Positions 7,132 to 14,953 of a stretch of 39,752 nt of DNA are shown piece by piece. The position numbers were made by a program, and so were the translations under genes. Origin of the DNA: Bacteroidetes bacterium HGW-Bacteroidetes-2 (lineage in GTDB: Bacteria; Bacteroidota; Bacteroidia; Flavobacteriales; Flavobacteriaceae); the NCBI GenBank assembly GCA_002842575.1, contig PHDJ01000039.1:1-39752 (forward strand), in the 5' to 3' direction. The notes under the pieces are model-generated. The model ran no database searches. It had not been told where the DNA came from and was given only the letters and a program-made list of their open reading frames with translations. Every line of letters begins with the position of its first letter. Within the stretch, counting starts at the first letter, position 1.

Positions 7132-9297
7132 CTAGTCTACATTAATTCTGCTTTTAACTAGTTTAGGTAGATATACAGTAACAACGGTTCCGGTTGGTTC
7201 ATTTTTTGCAAAGATAATTTTACCCTGATGCAAATGGACAAAATCTTTAACAATTCGAAGGCCAATTCCTGTTCCTTTTTCGCCCTCGGTGCCATAGGAG
7301 CTCATTAATTCTTCTTGAGTTTCTAAATTTTCAATCACAGAAGGCAATATGCCAATACCCTGATCGCTAATACTTAATACAAAGTTTTCTCGTTCTTCGT
7401 CAAAAGTTACTACTATTTCACCTCGTAAAGGACTGTATTTAATAGCATTCCCAATTAAATTATTTGCTATACTTCTAAACTGATTTTCATCAGCCCAAAG
7501 TATAGCATTAGATTTATTTATATACTTTACTTGTATATTTTTTGCATCGGTATTGGATTCAAAATTTTTGATGATTTCTATAATAATGCCGTCCTCATCT
7601 AATTCAGACACAAGTATGGATTTGTCATTCATTTGTAATCGAGCCCATTGTAAAATATTTTCTAATGTTTTTAAGCTTGCATTGGTTTCCCCTTTTAAAT
7701 GTTTTAACATAAATTCCATCTCCTCCGGCGATAGTTCAATTTGTGACATGCTATCTATTAAGCTTGAAATATTAGCCAAAGGAGTTCTTAAATCATGGCC
7801 TAAAACGGAAAATATTTTGTCTTTTAACGCAACTGTTTTAAACAATTCTAATTCTTTCTCTTTTGTTATTTGGTATTGTTTCTCTAACTCTAGAGTGGCT
7901 TTTTTAACTTCTTTATAGGCGATTTTTCTTTGTTGGTTTGATTTAAAAAGCACAATAACCAAGACGATAAAAATTACTAATGCTATAAATAAAATAATTA
8001 AAAAGATGTTTTGTATAAAAATTTCTTCTTGCTGTGCTGTTTCTTTTTCTTTAAGAATTTTATTTTCAGTTTCTGATAGGTTGGTTTCATATAGAATACG
8101 AAGTTCCTCTAAATTTACCTTATTTTGAAAACTAGAAATACTATCATCAATTACTTGTAATTTATCACCATAATGAAGTGCCCTTTCAAAATCTTTTTTG
8201 TTTTTATAATATTCAAAAAGAATTTTTGATATTTCTTTTTTCATTTCAAAGGACTCTAAATCTTTTGATATTACCTCAACCTTTTTAAAATAAATCAATG
8301 CTTCAGCATCCTTTCCTTTTGCCAATAAAGCATTTCCTATTCCCATATTTGCATAATATAATCCAGGAGTAATGCCAAATTTTTCACTAATTTCTAATGA
8401 TTTTTTAAAAGAAATTATAGACTCATCATATGCACCTGCAGCCATTTGAATAATACCAAGCGTGTTATTACTTATTGCCAAACCACCCGTATCCCCAATT
8501 TCATTTTTTAATTGCATAGATTTTTCAATATAGAAAACGGCACTATCTAGTTGTTTTTCATTTTGAAATAATAAAGAAAGGTTGTGGTAATTTTGTGAAA
8601 GTTGGTGTTTTTCATTTATCGTTTTATTTAAAAAAATAGCCCTTTTATAATGTGCATGTGCTTGTTTAAATTCCTTGAAGTTTTCTCGATACAATTCGCC
8701 TATGTTATTTTCAATAATGGCTTGCGATTTAAAATCCTCATTTTCTTGAAAAAATGCTTTTACTTCCATAAAAGATTCTAAAGCTCGATCATAGTTTTGC
8801 ATATATCTATACGTCATTGCCATATTTGCAATTAATCCATAATATACTTTTGTCTTGTTATTTTCTAACAGTTTTAATGCCTCCTGCTGATACCGTAAAG
8901 CCAAAGTATACTTACTATCAACAATTAGCGAATTAGCCAAACCCGAATAGGCGGCTACGATGGAAATAGTGTCTTTTAATTTTAATGCAGCCTGAATGGA
9001 TTTTAAATAAGCTTCTTGTGCTTGTGCTAAATGAAAACGGCTAAAAGCCAATGCAGCAAAATTTTGATAATATTTATGAAGAACTAAAGGAGAAGAGTTG
9101 GAATCAATTTTTTGTTTTGCACTGTTTAAAAAGGCTGCACTTTTTTCAAAATCTCCAGCGTCTAGTGCAAAAGAAGATGAATCTATTAATTCAATGGTTG
9201 ATTTTTCTTCTTTTGTTGGCTCAGTTTGAGAAAAAAGTAATGGACTACAAAAAGTAAAAAAAGTGAAAACCAATAAAATAAAGTTCTTCTTGAACAT
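7132..9297 (-). CDS. TPR-containing sensor histidine kinase
   Basis: The 721-residue protein has a signal peptide (residues 1-23, ending LLFSQ), then a periplasmic region of roughly eight tetratricopeptide repeats (about 30-400), a transmembrane helix at about 430-452, a short coiled coil, a HisKA domain with the phosphoacceptor in GHDLRTPL, and an HATPase_c domain with N box NLIGNAIKYSP, G1 DQGIGI and G2 GTGIGLRIVK. It should sense through the TPR region and autophosphorylate in the cytosol. There is no receiver domain and no response regulator beside it, so its partner is unknown. It is encoded alone on the minus strand. Similar TPR kinases are frequent in Flavobacteriia. A second, hybrid TPR kinase lies at 31666-33915. 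Confidence 0.92.
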   Translation of the reverse strand: MFKKNFILLVFTFFTFCSPLLFSQTEPTKEEKSTIELIDSSSFALDAGDFEKSAAFLNSAKQKIDSNSSPLVLHKYYQNFAALAFSRFHLAQAQEAYLKSIQAALKLKDTISIVAAYSGLANSLIVDSKYTLALRYQQEALKLLENNKTKVYYGLIANMAMTYRYMQNYDRALESFMEVKAFFQENEDFKSQAIIENNIGELYRENFKEFKQAHAHYKRAIFLNKTINEKHQLSQNYHNLSLLFQNEKQLDSAVFYIEKSMQLKNEIGDTGGLAISNNTLGIIQMAAGAYDESIISFKKSLEISEKFGITPGLYYANMGIGNALLAKGKDAEALIYFKKVEVISKDLESFEMKKEISKILFEYYKNKKDFERALHYGDKLQVIDDSISSFQNKVNLEELRILYETNLSETENKILKEKETAQQEEIFIQNIFLIILFIALVIFIVLVIVLFKSNQQRKIAYKEVKKATLELEKQYQITKEKELELFKTVALKDKIFSVLGHDLRTPLANISSLIDSMSQIELSPEEMEFMLKHLKGETNASLKTLENILQWARLQMNDKSILVSELDEDGIIIEIIKNFESNTDAKNIQVKYINKSNAILWADENQFRSIANNLIGNAIKYSPLRGEIVVTFDEERENFVLSISDQGIGILPSVIENLETQEELMSSYGTEGEKGTGIGLRIVKDFVHLHQGKIIFAKNEPTGTVVTVYLPKLVKSRINVD

Positions 9298-9458
9298 GGG
9301 GATGCTTATTTTTTTGTAAAAGTAAGTGTATAATTTTAAAAAACCATAGAATTTAACCTATCTAATAACAGATATCAGAATACATAGAGAAAAGAAAAAC
9401 CTCTATAAAAAAATCTTTAATTTTAAAGAAAACAATATTAATTAGTTGAAATAAATAA

Positions 9459-9488
9459 AAACCCCTTGGCATAAGATACCAAGGGTTT
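9459..9488 (-). terminator. Hairpin terminator (leftward)
   Basis: The arms AAACCCCTTGG and CCAAGGGTTT pair around a 9-nt loop with one bulged C, and on the minus strand the hairpin is followed by a T-rich run. No intact leftward gene ends here; the only candidate is the tail-like fragment just upstream at 9518-9610. Confidence 0.6.
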
Positions 9489-9517
9489 CAATAAAAAGAT
9501 AGAAATTAAAAATTATT

Positions 9518-9610
9518 TTTTAACAATTTTTTGAGTAAGGACTAAATCTTTTACTTTTTTTTTAAATAATTCCCTTTTAATTTCTATATTTTTTTTTAAA
9601 TTTATAATTA
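9518..9610 (-). pseudogene. Possible remnant of a T9SS sorting tail
   Basis: On the minus strand an open stretch of about 30 codons with no start codon ends VKDLVLTQKIVKK-stop. The last residues match the way T9SS type A tails end; the neighbouring cargo gene ends VTKKIVKK. A leftward terminator follows directly, as expected after a real gene end. The upstream part of the sorting domain (the NP motif and the GxYxL strand) is not present and the frame closes upstream, so this may be the 3' remains of a lost gene. Chance resemblance in A-rich DNA, which encodes many lysines, is possible. Confidence 0.3.
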
Positions 9611-9632
9611 TTTAACTTCAAATATAGATATC

Positions 9633-9908
9633 ATGAAAACAAAAACATTTTCAATTATTTTAACATTTACAATATACTTCATATTTGCATTTTCAGCTAT
9701 ACTATTGATTGCAAATAACGAGAATTCGTATGATACTAATTTAAACAAAACTAGTTCTATTAGTTCAGCTGATCCTAATAATTTAGATTCTCCTTGTTTT
9801 GGATCTGGGAACCCAAATCCACCGTGTATATGTTATTATGAAACATATTGTGTTTATGTTACTGGGACTACATTATGTACAAATAGTACTTTACCTGTTT
9901 GTCCATAG
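9633..9908 (+). CDS. Small secreted Cys-rich protein, unknown function
   Basis: The 91-residue product starts MKTKTFSIIL with a hydrophobic export segment at about residues 6-27, then a polar Ser/Asn-rich linker, and ends in a Cys-rich segment (CFGSGNPNPPCICYYETYCVY...LC...VCP; six or so cysteines in the last 40 residues). I do not recognise the family. The layout, a leader plus a short Cys-rich C-terminus, recalls the small exported NVEALA-type proteins of Bacteroidetes, but the NVEALA motif itself is absent. The cysteines could form disulfides outside the cell or bind metal. A perfect 12-bp hairpin terminator follows 23 bp after the stop. The ATG at 9633 is the only start that includes the leader. 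Confidence 0.65.
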   Translation: MKTKTFSIILTFTIYFIFAFSAILLIANNENSYDTNLNKTSSISSADPNNLDSPCFGSGNPNPPCICYYETYCVYVTGTTLCTNSTLPVCP

Positions 9909-9931
9909 GAATAAAATTATGTATGTACAAT

Positions 9932-9970
9932 AAAAGAGACTGTTTAAAAATTTTATAGACAGTCTCTTTT
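9932..9970. terminator. Bidirectional hairpin terminator
   Basis: Perfect 12-bp arms (AAAAGAGACTGT at 9932-9943 and ACAGTCTCTTTT at 9959-9970) enclose a 15-nt loop, with A runs on the left and T runs on the right. The element sits between two convergent genes, the Cys-rich protein and the T9SS cargo protein, and should end transcription of both. Confidence 0.85.
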
Positions 9971-9994
9971 TAAATATTTAAAGTTTAATACTAT

Positions 9995-10876
9995 TTATTT
10001 TTTTACAATTTTCTTGGTAACAGAACCAGTAGTTGTGTTCAAAGTAAGCATATATATCCCTTTGCTCAAGTTTGAAACATCAATCGTGCCATTTGCCAAT
10101 ACAGCACCAGTATTTCTGCCCAAAAGATCAATCAATGAAACTTCATTGATTTGTACAGATGCAGGAACTTTAACATTTAAGATATCTGAAATCGGGTTAG
10201 GATAAACTGTAACAAAAGACAAAATATTGTCACCTATACCTAACACAGGGTTACATTGTCCAGCAACAGAATAAACTAATTCAGTAGTTGGACTTATCGA
10301 CCATACACCTCCTGAATTGTCATTATTAAACGCCAAAGGCAACCCATTAATAACAGCAGTTGTAGCTTCCCAAGCAACAGCATCACTTACAACTTCCATC
10401 CAAAATGTGGAACCCGTTCCTGTCATCCCAGCTAATGGAACTGGACTCAAAAGTCCAAAAGTGTATGTATAAAAATCAAAACCAAAGTTATTTCCAATTA
10501 ACACTTCCCCAACAGTGAAATCAATTACGGAATCAAGAGTTAAAATTTCATTTCCCGGTAAACCAGCAACATCATCATAAAAAATTAAGGTGAAGTTTGT
10601 TGCTTGACCTGCAACATTAACTGTAATTGTTTCAATAGAAAACTCAACATCTGCAGCAACAGCTATGTCAACAGCCAATCGCTGATTAGTAGCACCTCCA
10701 AAAAATAATCCGTTTTCAAGTGCATTACTTGGAACCTGAGAGGAACAAGGATCCATAAAAATTTGATTTTGATTAATAGTTACAGTTTCTGAGGGCACAT
10801 TTAATTCTACAAGACTGATTTGCGAAAAAGCAGTTGAAGAAATTGCTAATGCAAGTAATAAAGTAATTTTTTTCAT
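9995..10876 (-). CDS. T9SS type A sorting domain-containing secreted protein
   Basis: The 293-residue product has a signal peptide (MKKITLLLALAISSTAFSQ), a beta-rich middle (about 20-215) without a recognised catalytic motif, and a type IX secretion sorting domain over the last 75 residues (VYPNPISDILNVKVP, INEVSLIDLLGR, SKGIYMLTLNT, ending TKKIVKK). It is expected to cross the outer membrane by T9SS and be released or anchored at the surface. The middle contains two widely spaced cysteines (DPCSSQ and GQCNP) and repeated AxDxAVAAD/FTVGE-like strands; I do not recognise its function. A bidirectional terminator lies 25 bp past its stop. The first 24 nt around its start codon are identical to those of the broken gene upstream (11298-11321). 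Confidence 0.88.
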   Translation of the reverse strand: MKKITLLLALAISSTAFSQISLVELNVPSETVTINQNQIFMDPCSSQVPSNALENGLFFGGATNQRLAVDIAVAADVEFSIETITVNVAGQATNFTLIFYDDVAGLPGNEILTLDSVIDFTVGEVLIGNNFGFDFYTYTFGLLSPVPLAGMTGTGSTFWMEVVSDAVAWEATTAVINGLPLAFNNDNSGGVWSISPTTELVYSVAGQCNPVLGIGDNILSFVTVYPNPISDILNVKVPASVQINEVSLIDLLGRNTGAVLANGTIDVSNLSKGIYMLTLNTTTGSVTKKIVKK

Positions 10877-10918
10877 AATGTTAAATTATTGGTTAATAAA
10901 TTGTTAAATTAGGAATTG

Positions 10919-11233
10919 TTAAATTGGTTTACACTCATTATTAATGTAAATACCGCAAATTGGATCATTAGTACTTATTTGAAATATCGAGCATTGATCT
11001 AAAACCAAATAACAATATTGTCTAAATAATTTATAATCTAACTTAGTATTTAAATTTTTGAAACTAAAATCTTTTTCACTTACATTTATATAAAAACTCA
11101 AATCTTGCCCATTTTTCTTTCCATTGATATTATAAAAATAAAGTTCATCTTGATTAATAAAATTAATCTCAGTAACAAAATCTAAAATATTATCAAATTT
11201 TAATTCAATTTTTTCATTTAAACTCATTTCCAC
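10919..11233 (-). CDS. Small hypothetical protein, probably exported and frameshifted at its N-terminus
   Basis: The open frame encodes about 104 residues (GTG at 11233; an in-frame ATG at 11227 gives MSLNEK...) with alternating charged and aromatic residues and three or four cysteines near the end (QYCYLVLDQC, DPICGIYINNEC). I do not recognise the family. In the +1 frame just upstream, an ATG at 11318 begins MKKITLLFFPFILTLFLF and then stops. One indel in the T-rich stretch around 11264-11280 would join this hydrophobic leader to the open frame (reading ...YFNYEIKPENKEVEMSLNEK). So the intact gene was probably 10919-11318, encoding an exported protein. As given, it has no leader. Either a young pseudogene or a homopolymer error. 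Confidence 0.5.
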   Translation of the reverse strand: MEMSLNEKIELKFDNILDFVTEINFINQDELYFYNINGKKNGQDLSFYINVSEKDFSFKNLNTKLDYKLFRQYCYLVLDQCSIFQISTNDPICGIYINNECKPI

Positions 11234-11407
11234 TTCTTTATTTTCAGGTTTAATTTCATAATTAAAATAAAAATAAAGTTAAAATAAATGGAAAAAATAA
11301 TAAAGTAATTTTTTTCATAATTTTAAAATTTATAGTTTGTAGAAGTCAAATGTAAAGTAATATTTTTTAATTTTAGAAATTTCTATTAAAAAAATTTACA
11401 TATTACC

Positions 11408-11415
11408 TACATTTA
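11408..11415 (+). promoter_or_regulatory. -7-like promoter element for M14 peptidase gene
   Basis: TACATTTA differs from TAnnTTTG only in the last base and lies 17 nt before the ATG at 11433. It is the best promoter candidate in the 114-bp gap. Confidence 0.3.
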
Positions 11416-11432
11416 TGCTTAAATAACCCACT

Positions 11433-13175
11433 ATGGTCAGACAATTAACCCTAAGAATATGCATAACCCTCCTTTGTTGTGAAATGGCTACAAGTCAAAA
11501 TAACGAGGATATATCTTTAGCATTTGAAAAAAGCAACTATACAAAAACAGCTACCTATCCTGAAATCCTTACTTTTTATAAGAATTTAGAAACATCTTTC
11601 CACACTATTAAAATAATGGAAATAGGTACTACAGATGCCGGCTACCCATTACACCTAATTATTTACAATAAAGAGGCAACTTTTGATTTTGAAAACTTAA
11701 AAAAAGAAAAAGCAATACTACTCATAAACAATGGTATTCATCCCGGCGAACCTGATGGCATAGACGCCACTATGCTATTATTTAGAAATCTGGCTCAAAA
11801 TAAAATAAAAGTTCCAAAAAATACCATTGTTGCAGCAATTGCCGTATATAACATTGGCGGTGCTTTACAAAGAAACAATACGTCAAGAGTAAATCAAGAT
11901 GGACCGGAAGAATATGGCTTTCGTGGTAATGCCAGAAATTTTGATTTGAATAGAGATTTTATAAAAAGTGACACCAAAAATACCGAAGCCTTTGCGCAAA
12001 TTTTTCATCTCCTAAATCCGGATGTTTTTATGGATACCCACGTAAGCAACGGCGCAGACTACCAATACACACTTACCCATCTTTTTACCCAGCACAACAA
12101 GTTGGGTGGTAAACTAGGAAACTACTTAAATGATTTTATAAACCCAGAACTTGAAGCACGACTTGCAAAAGAAAATTGGGATATTACGCCTTACGTTAAT
12201 GTGTTTAACAGCCCTCCCGAAAAAGGATTTTCGCAATTTATGGATTCGCCCAGATATTCCACCGGATATACCACCTTGTTCCACACTTTTGGAATGATGA
12301 TAGAAACCCATATGCTAAAACCTTATAAAAACCGCGTTGAAGGCACCTATGCAATCTTACAAAATATGATAGCAATTACGGATGAAAATTTTAAAGAAAT
12401 AAAACAACTGCGAAGCAATTATTTTTCAACGTTTACAGCAGGCACAGCGTATCCGATACAATGGGAAATTGACAGTACAAAAACAACCACGCTCAACTTT
12501 AAAGGCTTTGAAAGCAGTTATAAGCCAAGTAAGGTAACAGGAAAAGAACGGTTGCTTTATGACAGGGAGAAACCGTTTACTAAACCCGTTAGCTATTTTG
12601 ATTATTTTAAGCCAGCTGCGTATGTAACGATTCCTAAAGCTTATGGTATTCCAAAAGGTTGGTGGAATGTTATTGCTTTATTGCAAAAAAACCAGATACA
12701 AATGCAACCCATAAAAAAAGACACCGTACTTACTGCAGAAGTATATAAAATAAAAAAATATGCAACCCGCAATACTGCTTTTGAAGGGCATTATTCCCAT
12801 TACAACACTACCATTTCAAAAAAGACAGAAGAAATAATGCTTCATGAAGGCGACTATTTGGTTTATACAAACCAGCCCGGTGTAAGGTATCTTTTAGAAA
12901 CCCTCGAGCCCGAAGCAGTAGATTCTTTTTTTAATTGGAATTTTTTTGATACTATTTTACAACAAAAAGAAGGCTTTAGTCCGTATGTTTTTGAAGAAAT
13001 TGCCGAAAAATTATTGCAAGAAAAACTGGAAATAAAAGCAAGATTTGACTTAAAAAAAGTAGAGGAAATCGCATTTAGAGAAAACTGGTATGCACAACTA
13101 GATTGGTTGTATATGCAATCCAAACACTATGAAAAAGCACATTTAAGATATCCTATTTTAAGACTTATGAATTAG
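11433..13175 (+). CDS. Secreted M14-family zinc carboxypeptidase
   Basis: The 580-residue protein begins with a signal peptide (about residues 1-22, ending ATSQ). The peptidase domain shows the M14 zinc site HPGEPDG at about 109-115 (His and Glu ligands), the substrate-binding NxNRDF-type motif (FDLNRDF) at about 169-175, the third ligand in DTHVSNG at about 202-208, and the catalytic Glu in MMIETHMLKPY at about 287-297. The C-terminal third (about 340-580) is a family-specific beta region without a T9SS tail, so it is probably periplasmic or outer-membrane associated. It should remove C-terminal residues from peptides; the specificity is unknown. It is monocistronic, with convergent NUDIX downstream. 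Confidence 0.9.
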   Translation: MVRQLTLRICITLLCCEMATSQNNEDISLAFEKSNYTKTATYPEILTFYKNLETSFHTIKIMEIGTTDAGYPLHLIIYNKEATFDFENLKKEKAILLINNGIHPGEPDGIDATMLLFRNLAQNKIKVPKNTIVAAIAVYNIGGALQRNNTSRVNQDGPEEYGFRGNARNFDLNRDFIKSDTKNTEAFAQIFHLLNPDVFMDTHVSNGADYQYTLTHLFTQHNKLGGKLGNYLNDFINPELEARLAKENWDITPYVNVFNSPPEKGFSQFMDSPRYSTGYTTLFHTFGMMIETHMLKPYKNRVEGTYAILQNMIAITDENFKEIKQLRSNYFSTFTAGTAYPIQWEIDSTKTTTLNFKGFESSYKPSKVTGKERLLYDREKPFTKPVSYFDYFKPAAYVTIPKAYGIPKGWWNVIALLQKNQIQMQPIKKDTVLTAEVYKIKKYATRNTAFEGHYSHYNTTISKKTEEIMLHEGDYLVYTNQPGVRYLLETLEPEAVDSFFNWNFFDTILQQKEGFSPYVFEEIAEKLLQEKLEIKARFDLKKVEEIAFRENWYAQLDWLYMQSKHYEKAHLRYPILRLMN

Positions 13176-13322
13176 TACACGACAATTTTTGGTAGAACAC
13201 AAATTAATCGAATAAAAACAACCATTTACACCAATCTAAGTGGAATTGTTAATGAAAATTGAATTGATTTTTTTTACTTTAAAACCTGAAAAACAATTCT
13301 TAATTCTTAATTAAACCCTCTG

Positions 13323-13910
13323 CTAAAATAATTCTTTAATATTAGCATACGATTTTAGAAGCGCTTTTTGAACTTTTATTTCATTTTTCCAAGTCACTTT
13401 TTTAATCCCCTCATTTTTTTCGGGTATTAATTTACCTTCATAACTAGATTTCATAGCAAACCAATGGGTTTCTTTCAACTTCATTTTTTCATTCCGATTA
13501 AAAATATGGTAAGTTATTTGTAATGGTCTTATAATTTTTAATTCTCTTACTCCTGTTTCTTCCTCAGTTTCTCTAATTGCGGCTTCTTCAAGCGTTTCTC
13601 CATTTTCCACTCTACCCTTAGGCAGATCCCATTTGCCATTTCTTTTTATAAACAATGTCTGGTTTTTGTTGTTTTTTACAAGACCTCCAGCGGCAACAAC
13701 TACAGGAATTTTCTTTTTAAACTTTTTAAGCAATGTATCCGGGTTTGGGTGATACAAATAAACTTTATCCCATTTATCCTTGGCTACATTTTTTATAACC
13801 ATTTCTAAATCAACTCCTTTAAGCGGAAAGCACCTTACATTTTCCTCATAAACCATTTCTGTTGTAAGAAATATAGGTTTATCATTGACAAAAACTTTAT
13901 ACATTTGCAT
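13323..13910 (-). CDS. NUDIX hydrolase
   Basis: The 195-residue cytosolic protein carries a perfect NUDIX box at about residues 99-121: G99, E105, then RETEEETGV, matching GX5EX7REUXEEXGU, which binds the divalent metal. These enzymes cleave nucleoside diphosphates linked to another group; the substrate cannot be read here. The N-terminal 65 residues form an extra domain typical of flavobacterial relatives. The ATG at 13910 or a second at 13904 may be used. Its start codon is one base from the start of divergent pyrE, so the promoters of each gene must lie inside the other's coding sequence. Confidence 0.92.
   Translation of the reverse strand: MQMYKVFVNDKPIFLTTEMVYEENVRCFPLKGVDLEMVIKNVAKDKWDKVYLYHPNPDTLLKKFKKKIPVVVAAGGLVKNNKNQTLFIKRNGKWDLPKGRVENGETLEEAAIRETEEETGVRELKIIRPLQITYHIFNRNEKMKLKETHWFAMKSSYEGKLIPEKNEGIKKVTWKNEIKVQKALLKSYANIKELF
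13900..13907 (+). promoter_or_regulatory. Candidate -7 element for pyrE inside the NUDIX gene start
   Basis: TACATTTG matches TAnnTTTG fully but ends only 4 nt before the pyrE ATG at 13912. If used, transcription would begin at or next to the ATG, giving a leaderless mRNA; the Bacteroidota -33 TTTG at the usual spacing was not seen. Confidence 0.35.
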
Positions 13911-13911
13911 T

Positions 13912-14553
13912 ATGATTTTGAATAAAGAAACGGCACAAAAAACAGCCGAATTGCTTTTACAAATAAATGCAATTAAATTACAACCACAAAACCCTTTTTT
14001 GTGGGCTTCAGGTTGGAAGTCTCCTATTTATTGTGATAATAGGATAACACTCTCATACCCAAGCATAAGAAATTATTTAAGGGAAAATATTGCCAATCAA
14101 ATAGAAGAACTTTATGGCAAACCAGACGTAATTGCCGGTGTTGCAACAGGTGCAATAGGCATTGGAATGCTTGTGGCAGACTATTTAAAACTCCCTTTTG
14201 TGTATGTAAGGCCCGAAGCAAAAAGTCATGGAAGACAAAATCAAATTGAAGGAATTATAAAAGCAAACCAATCGGTTGTAGTTGTAGAAGATTTGATAAG
14301 CACCGGAAAAAGCAGTCTAAATGCCGTTAGTGCACTTAGAGATTTTAAAGCAAATGTTAAAGGAATGATTGCTATTTTTTCATACAATTTTGAAATAGCT
14401 AATGAAAATTTTAAAAAAGAAAAAATAGAATTGCATACCTTAAGTGACTATTCAACCCTCCTATTACAAGCTGAAAAATCAAAATACATTTCTAATAAAG
14501 AAATAGAAACCTTAAATATGTGGAGAGATAATCCTGCAAATTGGAACAAATAA
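13912..14553 (+). CDS. pyrE: Orotate phosphoribosyltransferase
   Basis: The 213-residue enzyme joins orotate to PRPP to give orotidine 5'-phosphate in pyrimidine synthesis. Visible signatures are the N-terminal LQINAIKLQPQNPFLWASGWKSP region contacting substrate, AGVATGAIGIG, and the PRPP-binding loop VVVVEDLISTGKSSLNA. Length is normal. The frame opens earlier at 13885, but those codons would overlap the divergent NUDIX gene, and relatives begin MIFNKDTA-like, so ATG 13912 (MILNKETAQ) is chosen. An SRPBCC-family gene follows 7 bp after the stop and is almost certainly co-transcribed, a conserved flavobacterial arrangement. Confidence 0.96.
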   Translation: MILNKETAQKTAELLLQINAIKLQPQNPFLWASGWKSPIYCDNRITLSYPSIRNYLRENIANQIEELYGKPDVIAGVATGAIGIGMLVADYLKLPFVYVRPEAKSHGRQNQIEGIIKANQSVVVVEDLISTGKSSLNAVSALRDFKANVKGMIAIFSYNFEIANENFKKEKIELHTLSDYSTLLLQAEKSKYISNKEIETLNMWRDNPANWNK

Positions 14554-14560
14554 GTAAAAA

Positions 14561-14953
14561 ATGAATTTAGAAGGAAATAAAGTAACCGTAAACAAATCTG
14601 CATCTGCATTATGCACCTTTTTAAGCAATGTAAGGAACTTTGAGCAATTGATGCCCGAAAGCATCAGTAAATTTGAAGTTATTCGCGAAAACGCCTTTGT
14701 TTTTGCACTAAAGGGAATGCCTGAAATTGCACTAGAAACCAAAGAAATTACCCAACCAAACAAAGTCGTTCTAGGAGCCATAAGCGACAAGCTTCCCTTT
14801 ACACTAACGGCAAATATTGAAGAATTAAGTGAAAATACCGCAGCAGCACAATTATTTTTTGAGGGCGATTTTAATACGATGATGGCAATGATGATTAAAA
14901 GCCCTATTTCTAAATTTATTGAAACACTGACCACTAACCTTACAAAGCTTTAA
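14561..14953 (+). CDS. SRPBCC family protein (START-like fold)
   Basis: This 130-residue protein has the pattern of small SRPBCC/polyketide-cyclase-like proteins: an N-terminal NKSASALCTFLSNVRNFEQLMPESISKF segment, central strands, and a long C-terminal helix (FNTMMAMMIKSPISKFIETLTTNL) that would cover a hydrophobic pocket. No catalytic residues are identifiable; ligand binding is inferred from fold only. It lies 7 bp after pyrE in what looks like one operon, but its link to pyrimidine synthesis is not established. Its stop codon directly abuts the stop of the convergent birA gene. Confidence 0.8.
   Translation: MNLEGNKVTVNKSASALCTFLSNVRNFEQLMPESISKFEVIRENAFVFALKGMPEIALETKEITQPNKVVLGAISDKLPFTLTANIEELSENTAAAQLFFEGDFNTMMAMMIKSPISKFIETLTTNLTKL

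Larger units (their letters stand above)
9298..9632. other. AT-rich gap between the kinase and the Cys-rich small protein
   Basis: This 335-bp stretch separates two divergent genes. It holds a hairpin terminator (9459-9488) that works for leftward transcription and, just upstream of it on the minus strand, a start-less frame ending ...LTQKIVKK-stop that resembles the last residues of a T9SS sorting domain. No complete gene was found. A weak -7-like TACTTTTA (minus strand, about 9317-9324) could serve the kinase. Confidence 0.5.

Noticed and set aside
13176-13322. Terminator between the M14 and NUDIX genes
   Set aside because: Only weak AT pairings are present; no stem with a T run could be drawn with confidence.
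13885-13911. Longer pyrE start
   Set aside because: It would overlap the NUDIX gene start; MILNKETAQ at 13912 is the family-like beginning.
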